Positions 1 to 11,300 of a stretch of DNA of 38,483 bases are shown piece after piece. The first letter of the stretch is position 1. Each line of letters begins with the position of its first letter. Source of the stretch: Clostridiales bacterium (GTDB lineage Bacteria > Bacillota > Clostridia > Christensenellales > DTU072); assembly GCA_012841525.1 (NCBI GenBank), contig DUUO01000081.1, positions 1 to 38,483 on the forward strand, read 5' to 3'. Made by a program: the position numbers and the translations under genes. The notes under the pieces are model-generated. The model ran no database searches. It saw nothing but the letters and a program-made list of their open reading frames with translations, and had not been told where the DNA came from.

Positions 1-1
1 A

Positions 2-1717
2 ATTGAATTTTTAAATGAAGAATTTCCAAGCACTTTACAAAAAATTGGCAATGAAGCATTTTATGGTGCAACACCAAAGGAATATCTTGTGAAAAATATT
101 AGTGGTAATACATCAGATGCTCGTTTATCAAAATCTATATTTATTCCAAACACAATTATATCTATAGGTGAGAGTGCATTTGAAAATAGTAAAATTGAAA
201 GATTGTATTTTGAATCTGGACTTATTTTAAATAAATTTGGGAATAGAGCATTTGCAAACTGTAGAGAGCTTAAAACTTTTGTAATGAATACACTAAGACC
301 AAGCAGTTCATCGTATTTGACAATAGACAAAGAAAATCTCACAGAAATAACAGCAATTCCTAGCGAGGCATTTTTAAACAGCAAATCATTGATAAGTAAA
401 AAAGGGATAGAATTTAAAAATAATGGAATAAATGGTTTTTTAAATTTAGCAGAAGGGGTAGAAGAGATTGAGTCTAAAGCATTTAATATAGATAATTTTT
501 CCTCTTCACAAACAAGTTTTGAACATATAGAATTTCCATATTCATTAAAATGTTTACGCGACAATGCATTTTATAATGTCCCTCTATCCTCAATTGTATT
601 TAAGCCCAGTAGCAATCCAGTATCTGTTGGAAATAAAGTTTTTAGCAACTCTAGAGCAGAAGAGGTTGTGTTTTATAAAATTAATAAATTTGGAGATGAT
701 GTTTTTTTGAATAACCCTAATATTGAAGCGATATTTATTAAAGATAAAGATATACTGCCATTTAAATTTGGTAAGCAAAAATCCAGTTTGAAAGATTTTG
801 GCTTTATGAATCCATATTATAAATTTTTTGTACCAGAAGATAAAGTTCAAGGTTTCAAAAACAAAAATTCCGATGATGATATTCAAAAAAGAATTCTTTC
901 TAATAAATATGTTTATGAGATGACGATTGGCAATAGTAAATGTAAAATTTCATATGATGACATAAATCCTGGCGTTAATGAAGATATTAGGATAACTAAT
1001 ATTTGGGGCAACATACCTTCTGAGTTTACTATCCCAGATGTAATAAACTATAATAATGGTACCAATATTGAAAAAGTAGTAAAAGAACTAGGCGAATATT
1101 GTTTTATTAAGTCAGTTAAAACGGTCAATATTCCTTTAGCTGTTACAAAAATTGGTGATTTTGCGTTTCAAGGTAACAAGAAATTATGTGTTGTAAACAT
1201 TTTTAAAGAAAATGCTGAAACACAACTAGAAGAACTAGGTCGGAATGCTTTTAATGGAACTAGTATTACAAGCTTTACAAGTGGTTCAAAATTAAAGTTT
1301 ATTGGTGCAAATTGTTTTTTGAGATGTGGAAATCTTAAAACAGTAAAATTAATAAAAGGGGAAAATATAGAGATTGGTGTTTCTGCTTTTTATTTATGTG
1401 GTATCGAAAAATTGTATATTGGAAATGATGATGTTATAGATACATTGGGGGCGAGTGCTTTTTCACAATGTAGCAATTTAAAAGAGGCGTATATTGAATT
1501 TACTGATCCTGAGAAAATTTCGGGGTATGTGTTTAATTTTCCTGCAGCATATATATTTAACGAAGCACATCCAGATCTTGAAATTTGCTTTTCTTCAAGT
1601 ATGATAGCAAGTAAAATGATAACTAAGTATGAGTATTTTAAAAAAAATAAGATTTACTGGACAACTTGGAATGCTGCTGGTATGCCAGATGAACAAAACA
1701 AACATCCAGTCCAATAA
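2..1717 (+). CDS. BspA-like leucine-rich-repeat surface protein, 5' end outside window
   Basis: The reading frame is open from base 2, so the gene starts upstream of the window; 571 codons are visible. The GTG at 89 is internal, because the frame before it already encodes a repeat (IGNEAFYGA). The protein is a chain of BspA/LRR_5-type repeats with the hallmark pattern I-x-x-I-G-x-x-A-F-x-x-C/N-x-x-L, for example ISIGESAFENSKIERL, VTKIGDFAFQGNKKL and LGASAFSQCSNLKEA. Two repeat arrays (visible residues about 10-250 and 360-510) are separated by a non-repeat stretch. The visible C-terminus (ending NKHPVQ) has no membrane segment, LPXTG or other anchor. Such proteins are usually secreted or surface-bound and often adhesive; that role is inferred from the family. 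It converges on groEL and shares the hairpin at 1757-1777. Confidence 0.85.
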   Translation: MEFLNEEFPSTLQKIGNEAFYGATPKEYLVKNISGNTSDARLSKSIFIPNTIISIGESAFENSKIERLYFESGLILNKFGNRAFANCRELKTFVMNTLRPSSSSYLTIDKENLTEITAIPSEAFLNSKSLISKKGIEFKNNGINGFLNLAEGVEEIESKAFNIDNFSSSQTSFEHIEFPYSLKCLRDNAFYNVPLSSIVFKPSSNPVSVGNKVFSNSRAEEVVFYKINKFGDDVFLNNPNIEAIFIKDKDILPFKFGKQKSSLKDFGFMNPYYKFFVPEDKVQGFKNKNSDDDIQKRILSNKYVYEMTIGNSKCKISYDDINPGVNEDIRITNIWGNIPSEFTIPDVINYNNGTNIEKVVKELGEYCFIKSVKTVNIPLAVTKIGDFAFQGNKKLCVVNIFKENAETQLEELGRNAFNGTSITSFTSGSKLKFIGANCFLRCGNLKTVKLIKGENIEIGVSAFYLCGIEKLYIGNDDVIDTLGASAFSQCSNLKEAYIEFTDPEKISGYVFNFPAAYIFNEAHPDLEICFSSSMIASKMITKYEYFKKNKIYWTTWNAAGMPDEQNKHPVQ

Positions 1718-1751
1718 CATAAATATAATTTTTACATTGCTATTTAAAATT

Positions 1752-1777
1752 AAAAACCCCTTGCTTTTTGCAAGGGG
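1752..1777 (-). terminator. Rho-independent terminator of groEL, possibly bidirectional
   Basis: A perfect 8-bp stem, CCCCTTGC (1757-1764) with GCAAGGGG (1770-1777), encloses a 5-base loop. Read on the minus strand it is followed by a run of T (complement of 1752-1756), directly after the groEL stop codon. On the plus strand the following TAATTTGTTTTT is a poorer U-tract, but it could also stop the convergent LRR gene. Confidence 0.9.
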
Positions 1778-1787
1778 TAATTTGTTT

Positions 1788-3428
<1,641 letters not shown>

Positions 3429-3434
3429 TTATTT

Positions 3435-3722
3435 TTAGTCTTCTATTATTGCAAGGATATCTGATTGCTTAATTATTACATAATCTTTTCCGTCTAATTT
3501 GAAATCAGATCCAGCATATTTGCTATATAATATTTTGTCGCCAGGTTTTACAACAATTTTTACTTCTTTACCATCAACTAAACCACCATTGCCAACTGCA
3601 ATTATTTCTGCAATTTGAGATTTTTCTTGATTAGCACTTGGTAAAATTAATCCGAATTTTGTTGTTTCACTACTTTCAACATGTTGAACTACAATTCTAT
3701 CAAATAAAGGTTTAATTTTCAT
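3435..3722 (-). CDS. groES: Co-chaperonin GroES (Hsp10)
   Basis: The 95-residue co-chaperonin forms the heptameric lid of the GroEL chamber. The typical opening is present (MKIKPLFDRIVVQ), followed by a mobile-loop region around residues 18-35, the GGLVDGKEV segment, the VKPGDKILYSKYAG motif and the DYVIIKQSDILAI end. The ATG is preceded by an AGGAGG site 10 bases upstream (minus strand, 3733-3739). It is the first gene of the groES-groEL operon. The promoter and CIRCE operator lie directly upstream, so heat-shock control by HrcA is expected; hrcA itself is not in the window. Confidence 0.98.
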   Translation of the reverse strand: MKIKPLFDRIVVQHVESSETTKFGLILPSANQEKSQIAEIIAVGNGGLVDGKEVKIVVKPGDKILYSKYAGSDFKLDGKDYVIIKQSDILAIIED

Positions 3723-3750
3723 TGTTTTTATGTCCTCCTAAAATATAAAT

Positions 3751-3777
3751 TTAGCAGTCTAACTTCTAGAGTGCTAA
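3751..3777 (-). promoter_or_regulatory. CIRCE operator (HrcA binding site)
   Basis: An inverted repeat TTAGCAGTC-N9-GAGTGCTAA matches the classic CIRCE consensus (TTAGCACTC-N9-GAGTGCTAA) with one mismatch in the left arm. It lies between the groES start and the promoter -10 and covers the expected transcription start near 3775, as needed for repression by HrcA. Position and match together make this call strong. Confidence 0.95.
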
Positions 3778-3781
3778 AAGC

Positions 3782-3810
3782 ATTATAACATAATCATTTT
3801 TGCGTTGCAA
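3782..3810 (-). promoter_or_regulatory. Sigma-A type promoter of groES-groEL
   Basis: On the minus strand, -35 TTGCAA (3805-3810) and a perfect -10 TATAAT (3782-3787) are separated by exactly 17 bases. The predicted start falls in the CIRCE element. Confidence 0.85.
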
Positions 3811-4161
3811 ATAATTTTTAACAATAAAATAAACGGCATCATATATTGTTAAATGCATCCAAAAAAGTGAAACTTAAGATTGTGTTAAATAAAAAAAATG
3901 TGCTGATTTTTTAGCCTTTATTTTATGAAATTATATGAAACTGTATGTTAGCAAATGGGAAATTGCACTTAGTAATTAAATTAACTATTTTTAAATATTA
4001 AATTATAAAAATGCTGATATCATTGATTAATATAATTGAATTTTGGGATAAAACAAAAAATTAATGTGATTGAAAAAATTTTTACAAAATTTATTTTATA
4101 ACTTGAATAGAAAGCAGTATTTTTGTATCATTAAAGGTAATGAAATATTTTAGGTGAAAAT
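3788..4161. other. Intergenic region between groES and the dCMP deaminase gene
   Basis: Apart from the groES -35 box at its left end, this AT-rich stretch shows no open frame with a plausible start. A promoter for the deaminase must lie on its right side. TTGAAA at 4070-4075 with TATTTT at 4092-4097 (16-base spacer) is a weak candidate only. No structured RNA was recognised. Confidence 0.5.
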
Positions 4162-4617
4162 ATGGATAAATGGGATCAAAGATTTATGAAAATGGCTTAT
4201 TTTGTTAGCACTTGGTCATCTTGTTATAAAGAAGATAGGCAAGTAGGGGCAATAATAACAAGAGATAAAAGAATACTTACTACAGGTTATAATGGTGCTG
4301 GGAGTGGAATAGAAAGCTGTAAAGAAAAAGGATATTGCCTTAGAGTTAAATTGGGAATTCCTTCAGGTACTTGTCACGAAACTTGTTATGCTATACATGC
4401 AGAACAAAATGCGATTATACAAGCTGCTAAAATGGGAACTAGTGTTGAAGGAGCGACTTTATATTGCACTCATCAGCCTTGTAGTATATGTGCGAAAATG
4501 ATAATTAATAGTGGGATTAAAAGAGTTGTTTTTGATCAAGGATATCCAGACGATTTTAGCATGCAAATGTTCAATGAAGCGGGACTTGAAGTTATAAAAT
4601 ATGACGATTTAAAATAA
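4162..4617 (+). CDS. Deoxycytidylate (dCMP) deaminase, ComEB-like
   Basis: A cytoplasmic zinc enzyme that deaminates dCMP to dUMP and so feeds thymidylate synthesis. The 151-residue protein has the cytidine deaminase core: the zinc ligand and catalytic pair HAE (His79, Glu81) and the PCxxC motif (Cys107, Cys110). The NTGxN-type segment near residues 41-45 reads TGYNGAGSG. The Cys-rich insert at residues 53-75 (CKEKGYC, CHETC) is typical of ComEB-type dCMP deaminases and probably carries a second, structural metal. The ATG has only a weak ribosome binding site (AGGTG at 4152-4156). It appears to be a single-gene unit with long non-coding DNA on both sides. Confidence 0.93.
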   Translation: MDKWDQRFMKMAYFVSTWSSCYKEDRQVGAIITRDKRILTTGYNGAGSGIESCKEKGYCLRVKLGIPSGTCHETCYAIHAEQNAIIQAAKMGTSVEGATLYCTHQPCSICAKMIINSGIKRVVFDQGYPDDFSMQMFNEAGLEVIKYDDLK

Positions 4618-5330
4618 AACTTTAATAGTAGCTATTGATACAAAATTATTTTTTGATAAAGATAGTAGCCTATTTATAGAATGATATTAGTATATTAAAT
4701 ATTCTTTTAAATATTTTCTTATTCTTATTGTTGTTAGTTGACAGAAGTTTCATCTTTAAAAAAGATGTTTGTTTTGGTCGATTAAAAATGTAGCTACTGA
4801 TACTAATGTTTTAATATATAGGCATCTTCGTTTATTTAAGTTGGGTTTTCAATGTTGTTATATACAAGTTTTCAGATGCTAAATTTACTTGTTTTTTCAC
4901 AGACTTTGAATTTGTTAACCTAAATGTTTTAGACGATTATGACAATGTTTTTTTCAACCAAAGTTTTTTTAAATTTTCGTAATTATTCATTTGTATCTAT
5001 ATTTATACTTATACTCAAAAAAATATAGTTTGCACTTGCCGTTATTTTGGTAAAAATGTTTCTGTTTAATTCGTTTATTTACTTCTTGTTCTTTGCGATT
5101 ATTTGCGAAAGGGATGATTTGCTATTGGGAATGATTTACGATTTTAAATTTGTTACTCGATTTTGAAATATTTTATTATTTTTCTAACGCTTTATAGTTA
5201 TGAATCTTTTATTTAGTTAATTATGAAAAAAAAAGATATCTACTGTTAATCTTTTGTGAATTGTATGTATTAAATTTACACATTGGCTTAACACACATTT
5301 AATATGTATATATAATATATTAAAGCTTTA
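4618..5330. other. Long T-rich non-coding region
   Basis: About 710 bases without a supportable gene. The plus strand is rich in T, opposite to the A-rich coding strands around it, so if it is decayed coding DNA the gene would have been on the minus strand. Short, stop-broken frames occur on both strands but none has a start and ribosome binding site. Seen inside: an imperfect 14-base direct repeat (4628-4641 and 4790-4803), a small hairpin CATCTTT-AAA-AAAGATG (4751-4767) followed by TTTGTTTT, and a degenerate 16-17 base tandem repeat (5101-5150). Confidence 0.6.
5101..5150. repeat. Degenerate 16-17 base tandem repeat, about three units
   Basis: Units ATTTGCGAAAGGGATG (5101-5116), ATTTGCTATTGGGAATG (5117-5133) and ATTTACGATTTTAAATT (5134-5150) can be aligned with decreasing similarity. 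No function is apparent. Confidence 0.4.
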
Positions 5331-5378
5331 TTGACATATTATTTATTTATATAGTATGTTATATAATGAAATAAGGAG
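5331..5378 (+). promoter_or_regulatory. Promoter and ribosome binding site of the giant surface-protein gene
   Basis: A perfect -35 TTGACA (5331-5336) is followed after 18 bases by TATGTT (5355-5360) as a -10. A perfect TATAAT also lies at 5362-5367 but is too far from this -35. AAGGAG (5373-5378) lies 8 bases before the GTG at 5387 and decides that non-ATG start. The leader would be very short, about 20 bases. Confidence 0.65.
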
Positions 5379-5386
5379 AAATCTAG

Positions 5387-8300
5387 GTGCAACGAATAGC
5401 TAAAAATAAAACTACTATATTTGTGTTGTTATTCATTTTTTTCATTTTTGGAATTTTTTTGTCATCTAATAATTTTGTTTTAACTAAAGGTTATTCTGCA
5501 TATGCATATACTAGCAGTGTTGGTGATTATCATGAGTTATATGCAACTGAAATTGATCTTTCAACAGCGAAAAGAGATGGTTCAGGAGAAAGAGAAGGTA
5601 AGGATTTTTTAATTTCTAATGCAAGCACCGAATATAGTTTTTCTTCAACTAAGATTGTATTTAAAGGTGGATACATTATTGCAAGTATTCCAATAAAAAC
5701 TGGTGATTATGCTGGAATATATTCTGCTATGCGTGAACAAGATATGCGGGTATCTGTTAATTTCAATGGTAAAATTAAAGCTTTAGAAATTGGATCAGGA
5801 GAGCCAAATTTTATTTCTTATATTGGATTTTTAAGAGATTTTACAAACCTAGATTCTTTAGGAAGTGGTTTAAGTTCAATTGAAACAAACTTGCAACTCA
5901 TTTCTGCAAAAGAAGATATACATGATTTATCAAATAGTGATCTACATGACAAAAGAGATATTTCAACAAATAATACTGTCGATTTCATAGCTAGTCTAGG
6001 CGATAGTTTAGGAGTTAACCAGGGAAATGCAGTTAATTATTCTCCTAGCGATATGTTTTCATTAGAACAAGAGGCTCCTAACCCACATGTAATTTTGGTA
6101 ATTAAGGCACAAAGCAACGATATGAAATTAGAAGTATCAGAGCCAAAACTTTCCGTTGAAGTTTCTTTTAAGCCCGATAAAACTTTATCAATCAGCGCTG
6201 CAACAATGGTGATTTCAGGTTCAAATCGTCAAACTGTAACAATTACCGATTTAGATGGCGGTGGAATGGCTATAGTGGGAAGTAGTACATTTCCAATGGA
6301 TAAAGTTTATATCAAAAGTGGTGACTCAATTGAAATTAGATATAAAATAAAAGTAGGCCAAAAAGAATTTTCAATATCAGAATTTCGCGATAAATTTAAA
6401 AACATTAGTAAAATTTTTAATTCACGATTCGAAACAGATGATGTTCTATGGCGATATTTTGTAAAGCACTCTGATCTATCAAATGAACAAAGAGTATCGC
6501 TTATTGAAGAAACGAAAGAAATAAGTGGGGAATACGGTATTATTAGATTTAGGGTTGCACCTGCTGGTGTTTTAGGTGCTACACACGAGATACCAGAAGA
6601 AAATAAATTACATATTATTCCAAGATTATTTGATGCCAATAAAGATGGCAAGATATCTTATTCTAATTATGACAATTCTGTCGATTTTCAAACTTTTATT
6701 AATGACTCTGCAAATACTGTTTGGTCATTAAACATTGATAATTCTAGTCCCCAAAAACCTATAATTGATCTTACATCTGATTTTGGCAAAACGATTAATA
6801 ATAAAACTTGGTATACCAAAAGTAATGGGGCGCCTATTAATTTAACAGAAGATAGCTATAATTCAGAAGCCTTACTTGATGAAACTGATACGATTGTTGG
6901 TGGAGAAAATAAACTAGATAGTTTAGAAAGGCTATACGCTATAGCATTACCAAGTAATGTTTCTACCATCTCCATAGATGCGATTGATTTTGGTTCATCA
7001 AATATAACTTATCAAGGTAGAGAAGTTTCATTGCTAGGAGCATTAAAAACCAAAAGCGATGATTTAAATAAACTAGTTAAAGAATTTAACGGTGGTGAAG
7101 TAAATACATTAATATTAGTTACTGTTGATAGAGCTGGAAATGTTTCGCCTGTTAGTGTTTATTCTCTAGATCAAGGCAATGCTGTACGAGTAGATGGCAG
7201 TACAAAACGTATTAGCCTATCGATGTTTGTTGCTGATTCAATGTTCCCATCCACTCAATATCCAAATTTTGGAATTGGTTATTTTTATGAAGATAAAGGG
7301 GATGGTGTTTTGTATGAAAATGGCGAATTAAAAGATAATTTACCAACAGCTGGAACTGGAATTCAAGTAGGTTATAGTGGTGAATTTAAAAGAGATGCTA
7401 AAGTCGTTATAAGATTTTCCATGAATGAAGAACAAGCAAGTAAATACATGCTTGTAAGATATAATAATTCGAATAATTCTCCAGGCATAACTGTAGATCA
7501 GGCAATCGGAAAAGAAATTGAAACAACTGCGGCAAAAAAAATAATCCATTATGACATGATATACGAGATTTTAGATAATGATTGGGACTCCATAAATGGG
7601 TTGGAAATTAAATTGCATTTTGGTGAATTAATTAATATTAGCCATAATCAAACTTTATACACATTTAGAACTGGATATAGTGGACTTGGCGTACCACAAG
7701 ATATAAACAATGACTTCGATGCATACTCAAAAATCGACCAAACACCTATAACTCCAAAACCTGAAATGAAAACAGAGTATTTTGAAACAGTTGAATACAG
7801 CATTAGGGTATATGTAGCAGAAGAGGGAATTCCTGGACGTAGAGCAGTTGTTACTTTAGGTACGGATATATCTCATCCTATTGAAATATCGACAACCTCT
7901 CTTGTTCCTATGAGCAAAAAAGGATACACATTGATTTTGCCATATGGTGAAGGTGTTTTGAATTTGACAACACTAGAAACTGTAACAAAATCTGCTGGTT
8001 CTACTACTGAATTTGATTTATACAATATAACTGCTATTGATATAGATAAACCTAAAGAAGATCCTTTTATAGATGCTGGTACATATGGTTATAGAGTTTC
8101 TGTTAAAGTTGATGAAAATTCTAGATATTATGGTAGTACAATTGGCAGTTACACAATAGAAAGAGCGTCTGCACAATTAAACCAATTGCAACAAATGGGA
8201 GTTTTATATTTTGGTGATTCTCTTGGTTTATTTGGAAACTCATATGATTATGAATACATGATAGGAGATGAAATATACTATAAAATTGATGGGAAATTAA

Positions 8301-11300
8301 AGCTTGAAAGCAAAAATAATTTAGGACAATCTATTTACCACGATGATGCAATACAAATAGGTGATGATTTTTATCATGCTTCGTATATAAGAGATCTATA
8401 CGGCATATATACTGTGCTTTCACCCTTATATTCAGGAGAATATGGCGATGATTTTTCTTTGCCATCAAGTGATGAAAATTATCCAATACGAGTGGAATAT
8501 CAACCGATTGACTTATCAAGCTTTGATGAAGAAACAATACAAAATAATTTTGCTTTTTTCCAAAAATACTATGAAGAAGTAGAGCAAGATGGTCAAATTA
8601 AATACGTCTTAAAAAAAGGAACATTACACTCAGGCAACTATAAAAAAGCAGAAGCTAGAATCGACATTAAAATACTACCAAAACAAGCTACAATTTTTGT
8701 TTCAGATGGACAAACTGATGTTGTTGAAAGAGTCTATAATGGTGATTCCCAAGTTATTAATTTTGCAGCTGAAGCTGATAGACCTTTACAAATATTTAAT
8801 GATAATATAACTGATCCAGTGGAAAGAAAAAATAGTGTTGTTTTTAAGGTTCGTTATAAAATTGGTGAAGTGTGGTCTGAAGTTGCTCCCATAAATGCAG
8901 GGACATATGAGGTTGAGGCACGTATTGATAATTCAAAATGTAATTATACTAGTGAGCCATTATATATTAGTTTGAGGGTAGATAAAAAACAACTTGACAT
9001 AGAAATTGATGAAGAGGCAACTGAAAATAATTATACAATTGTGACAAAAAAAGATTTACCTTTTGAATTTGATAATTTAGTTGGCATCACTGGTATATAT
9101 GAAATAGATTACATGTATATGTATTTGAATAGGCCAATGCTTAATTCAATTCATACTGATATAGAAGTTGTTGAAGGCTCTTATGACCACATAGAATATA
9201 TTGAGAATTACTTGTTTTCTATTTATTCTGTTAGTGAATCTGATTGGATTTATAGCGATTTAAGAAATAGTATTAATAATTTTTTAGATGTTGGTGACTA
9301 TATTTTTGAAGTTTCAATTGATGATTTAAACTTTAAGGGAAAAGAATATATAAAAGTAAGAGTTAATCCACCGTCTGGAGCAGTTATTACAGAGCCTACG
9401 ATTTCATTGTTAGAAAATTATGAAACATATGCATTAGATGGCACCCACCTTGGTAAAACAGGACATATAGAATATGGACAAATTTTAAATGAAAGTTTAG
9501 ATATTTTAGATATTGCAAGTGCAAGACCACTAATCTTTAGACCAGCAACAGGGGCTAATATTATTGTTAATGGAAGATTTTATTTTGAATCTGAAGAAAA
9601 ATATTATGAAAGAACCCAATTAACAAGGGAATACAGTCCTTTAGATCCAAACAAACTTATACTTTCTGTTAGATACGATGGAAATAATCCGATTTCGCAT
9701 AAAGTAAAATTAATTTGGGAAGCTGGTGAATATGAAAATGATATTTTTATTAAAAACAACAATTTTGATGTCTATGAACAAGAAGTCGACTTAAATGTTG
9801 TAAGGGCCTTACTAGATTTTGATAATGTGTTTTTAACTTCAATTAAATATAAAACTACATTTGACTCTTCTCTTATTGAGGGAGATATTAAAAGCAATGG
9901 TTTTTCTTTGGATAGAAACACATATACTCTTTCTTTGGTAGATGAACAACTTGAAGGTCAACAAATAAATGGTGGCAATCATCTAATAAAATATAATTTT
10001 AGTTTCAATGAAGATTACCTTGATTTAAATAAACATTACTACTTTTATGGTGAAGTTCAAATCCCATTAACGGTTACACCAAGAGAAGTTACAATTAATT
10101 TGCCATTATCAAATATTAGTGATGGCGACTTAGATGATTATGATGAAATAGAAGATAATAAAGATGAAAACAAGGGACTAATTTACTATTATTCTCATGA
10201 AAACAAAGAAAGCGAAGAGGTCAATATTATTGATAATGAAACTGGTGAAACTATTGAAGGAAATGTTCGTCTTAGCTATATGTATTTTAGAACAAAAGCT
10301 GAAGGTGAGTTGCCAGGTGTAGGCGAGTCAATAGATCCAAACTATCCTAATTTTATTAAAATCCCAGATATTAATAGAAGCACAAAGCCAGGAAGGTATA
10401 TAGTTGTTGTTAGGATTTCTAATAATGAAAGTAATTATATAGGAAGCATTCAAAAGCCTTGCTATGTAATAAAATCTGAGCTTAATATAAGTGAAAATTT
10501 GCCAGATTTAGAGTATGGCTATATGTTAGAAGATTTGCATTATTTATTGGAAGATATAACGCTTAATAATGATAATCAAAGCAATCCGATAAAGTTTTTA
10601 GGGAAATTGATTTTTGTTGAAAACACACTAATAAGCAGCATTGGCAACCAAGCTTATGAAGTTTCATTTATTCCAACTTCGAATGAAACATTATATCAAT
10701 ATTTCAAGCCATTTAAAAAATCGTTAACCTTTAATGTAATTAAAAGAAAAGTTCAATTTGAGTATGAGCCAGAGGATTTTATTTATACATACAACGCCAA
10801 AGAACAAAAGCCAACAATAAAAATAAAACATCCAGTAACGCAAGAGTATATATCTGAAGAAATCCTAGATGTAATTTTGGATATTGAATATTCAAATTCT
10901 AATGGCAAAGTTTTATCAATAATTGATGCAGGAAATTACACATTAAAAGTAAAAATAAGAGAAGATATTTCAAATGAATATACGGAAGTTTTACAAGGCG
11001 AAGATACTAAAAATATTGTAATAAACAAAGCAAAAATAAACTTTTCAAATGAAGATATTGAAGAAAAGTATACTGGAAATGTTCAATCTCCACTTCCAGA
11101 ATTTACTTCAGATTTTAATATTGATAATTATTATGATGAATTATTACATAGCTTTAACAAAACTTTCATTAATTATGTTGGCAATGTTGTAGAACCTATA
11201 AAAGTTGGAAAGTATTCAATGAACATATCAGTGACGCATAGAAACTTTGAGGGCTCTCAAAACTTAACATTTTATATAGTTCCAAGTATTTTAAGTTTTT

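Noticed and set aside
4790..4885. Possible PIN-domain start (VATDTNVLIY)
   Set aside because: The frame stops after about 30 codons and the rest does not resemble a PIN domain; chance match.
4815..4982. Plus-strand open frame of about 55 codons in the T-rich gap
   Set aside because: No ATG, GTG or TTG start with a ribosome binding site; the Phe/Val-rich composition follows from T-rich DNA.
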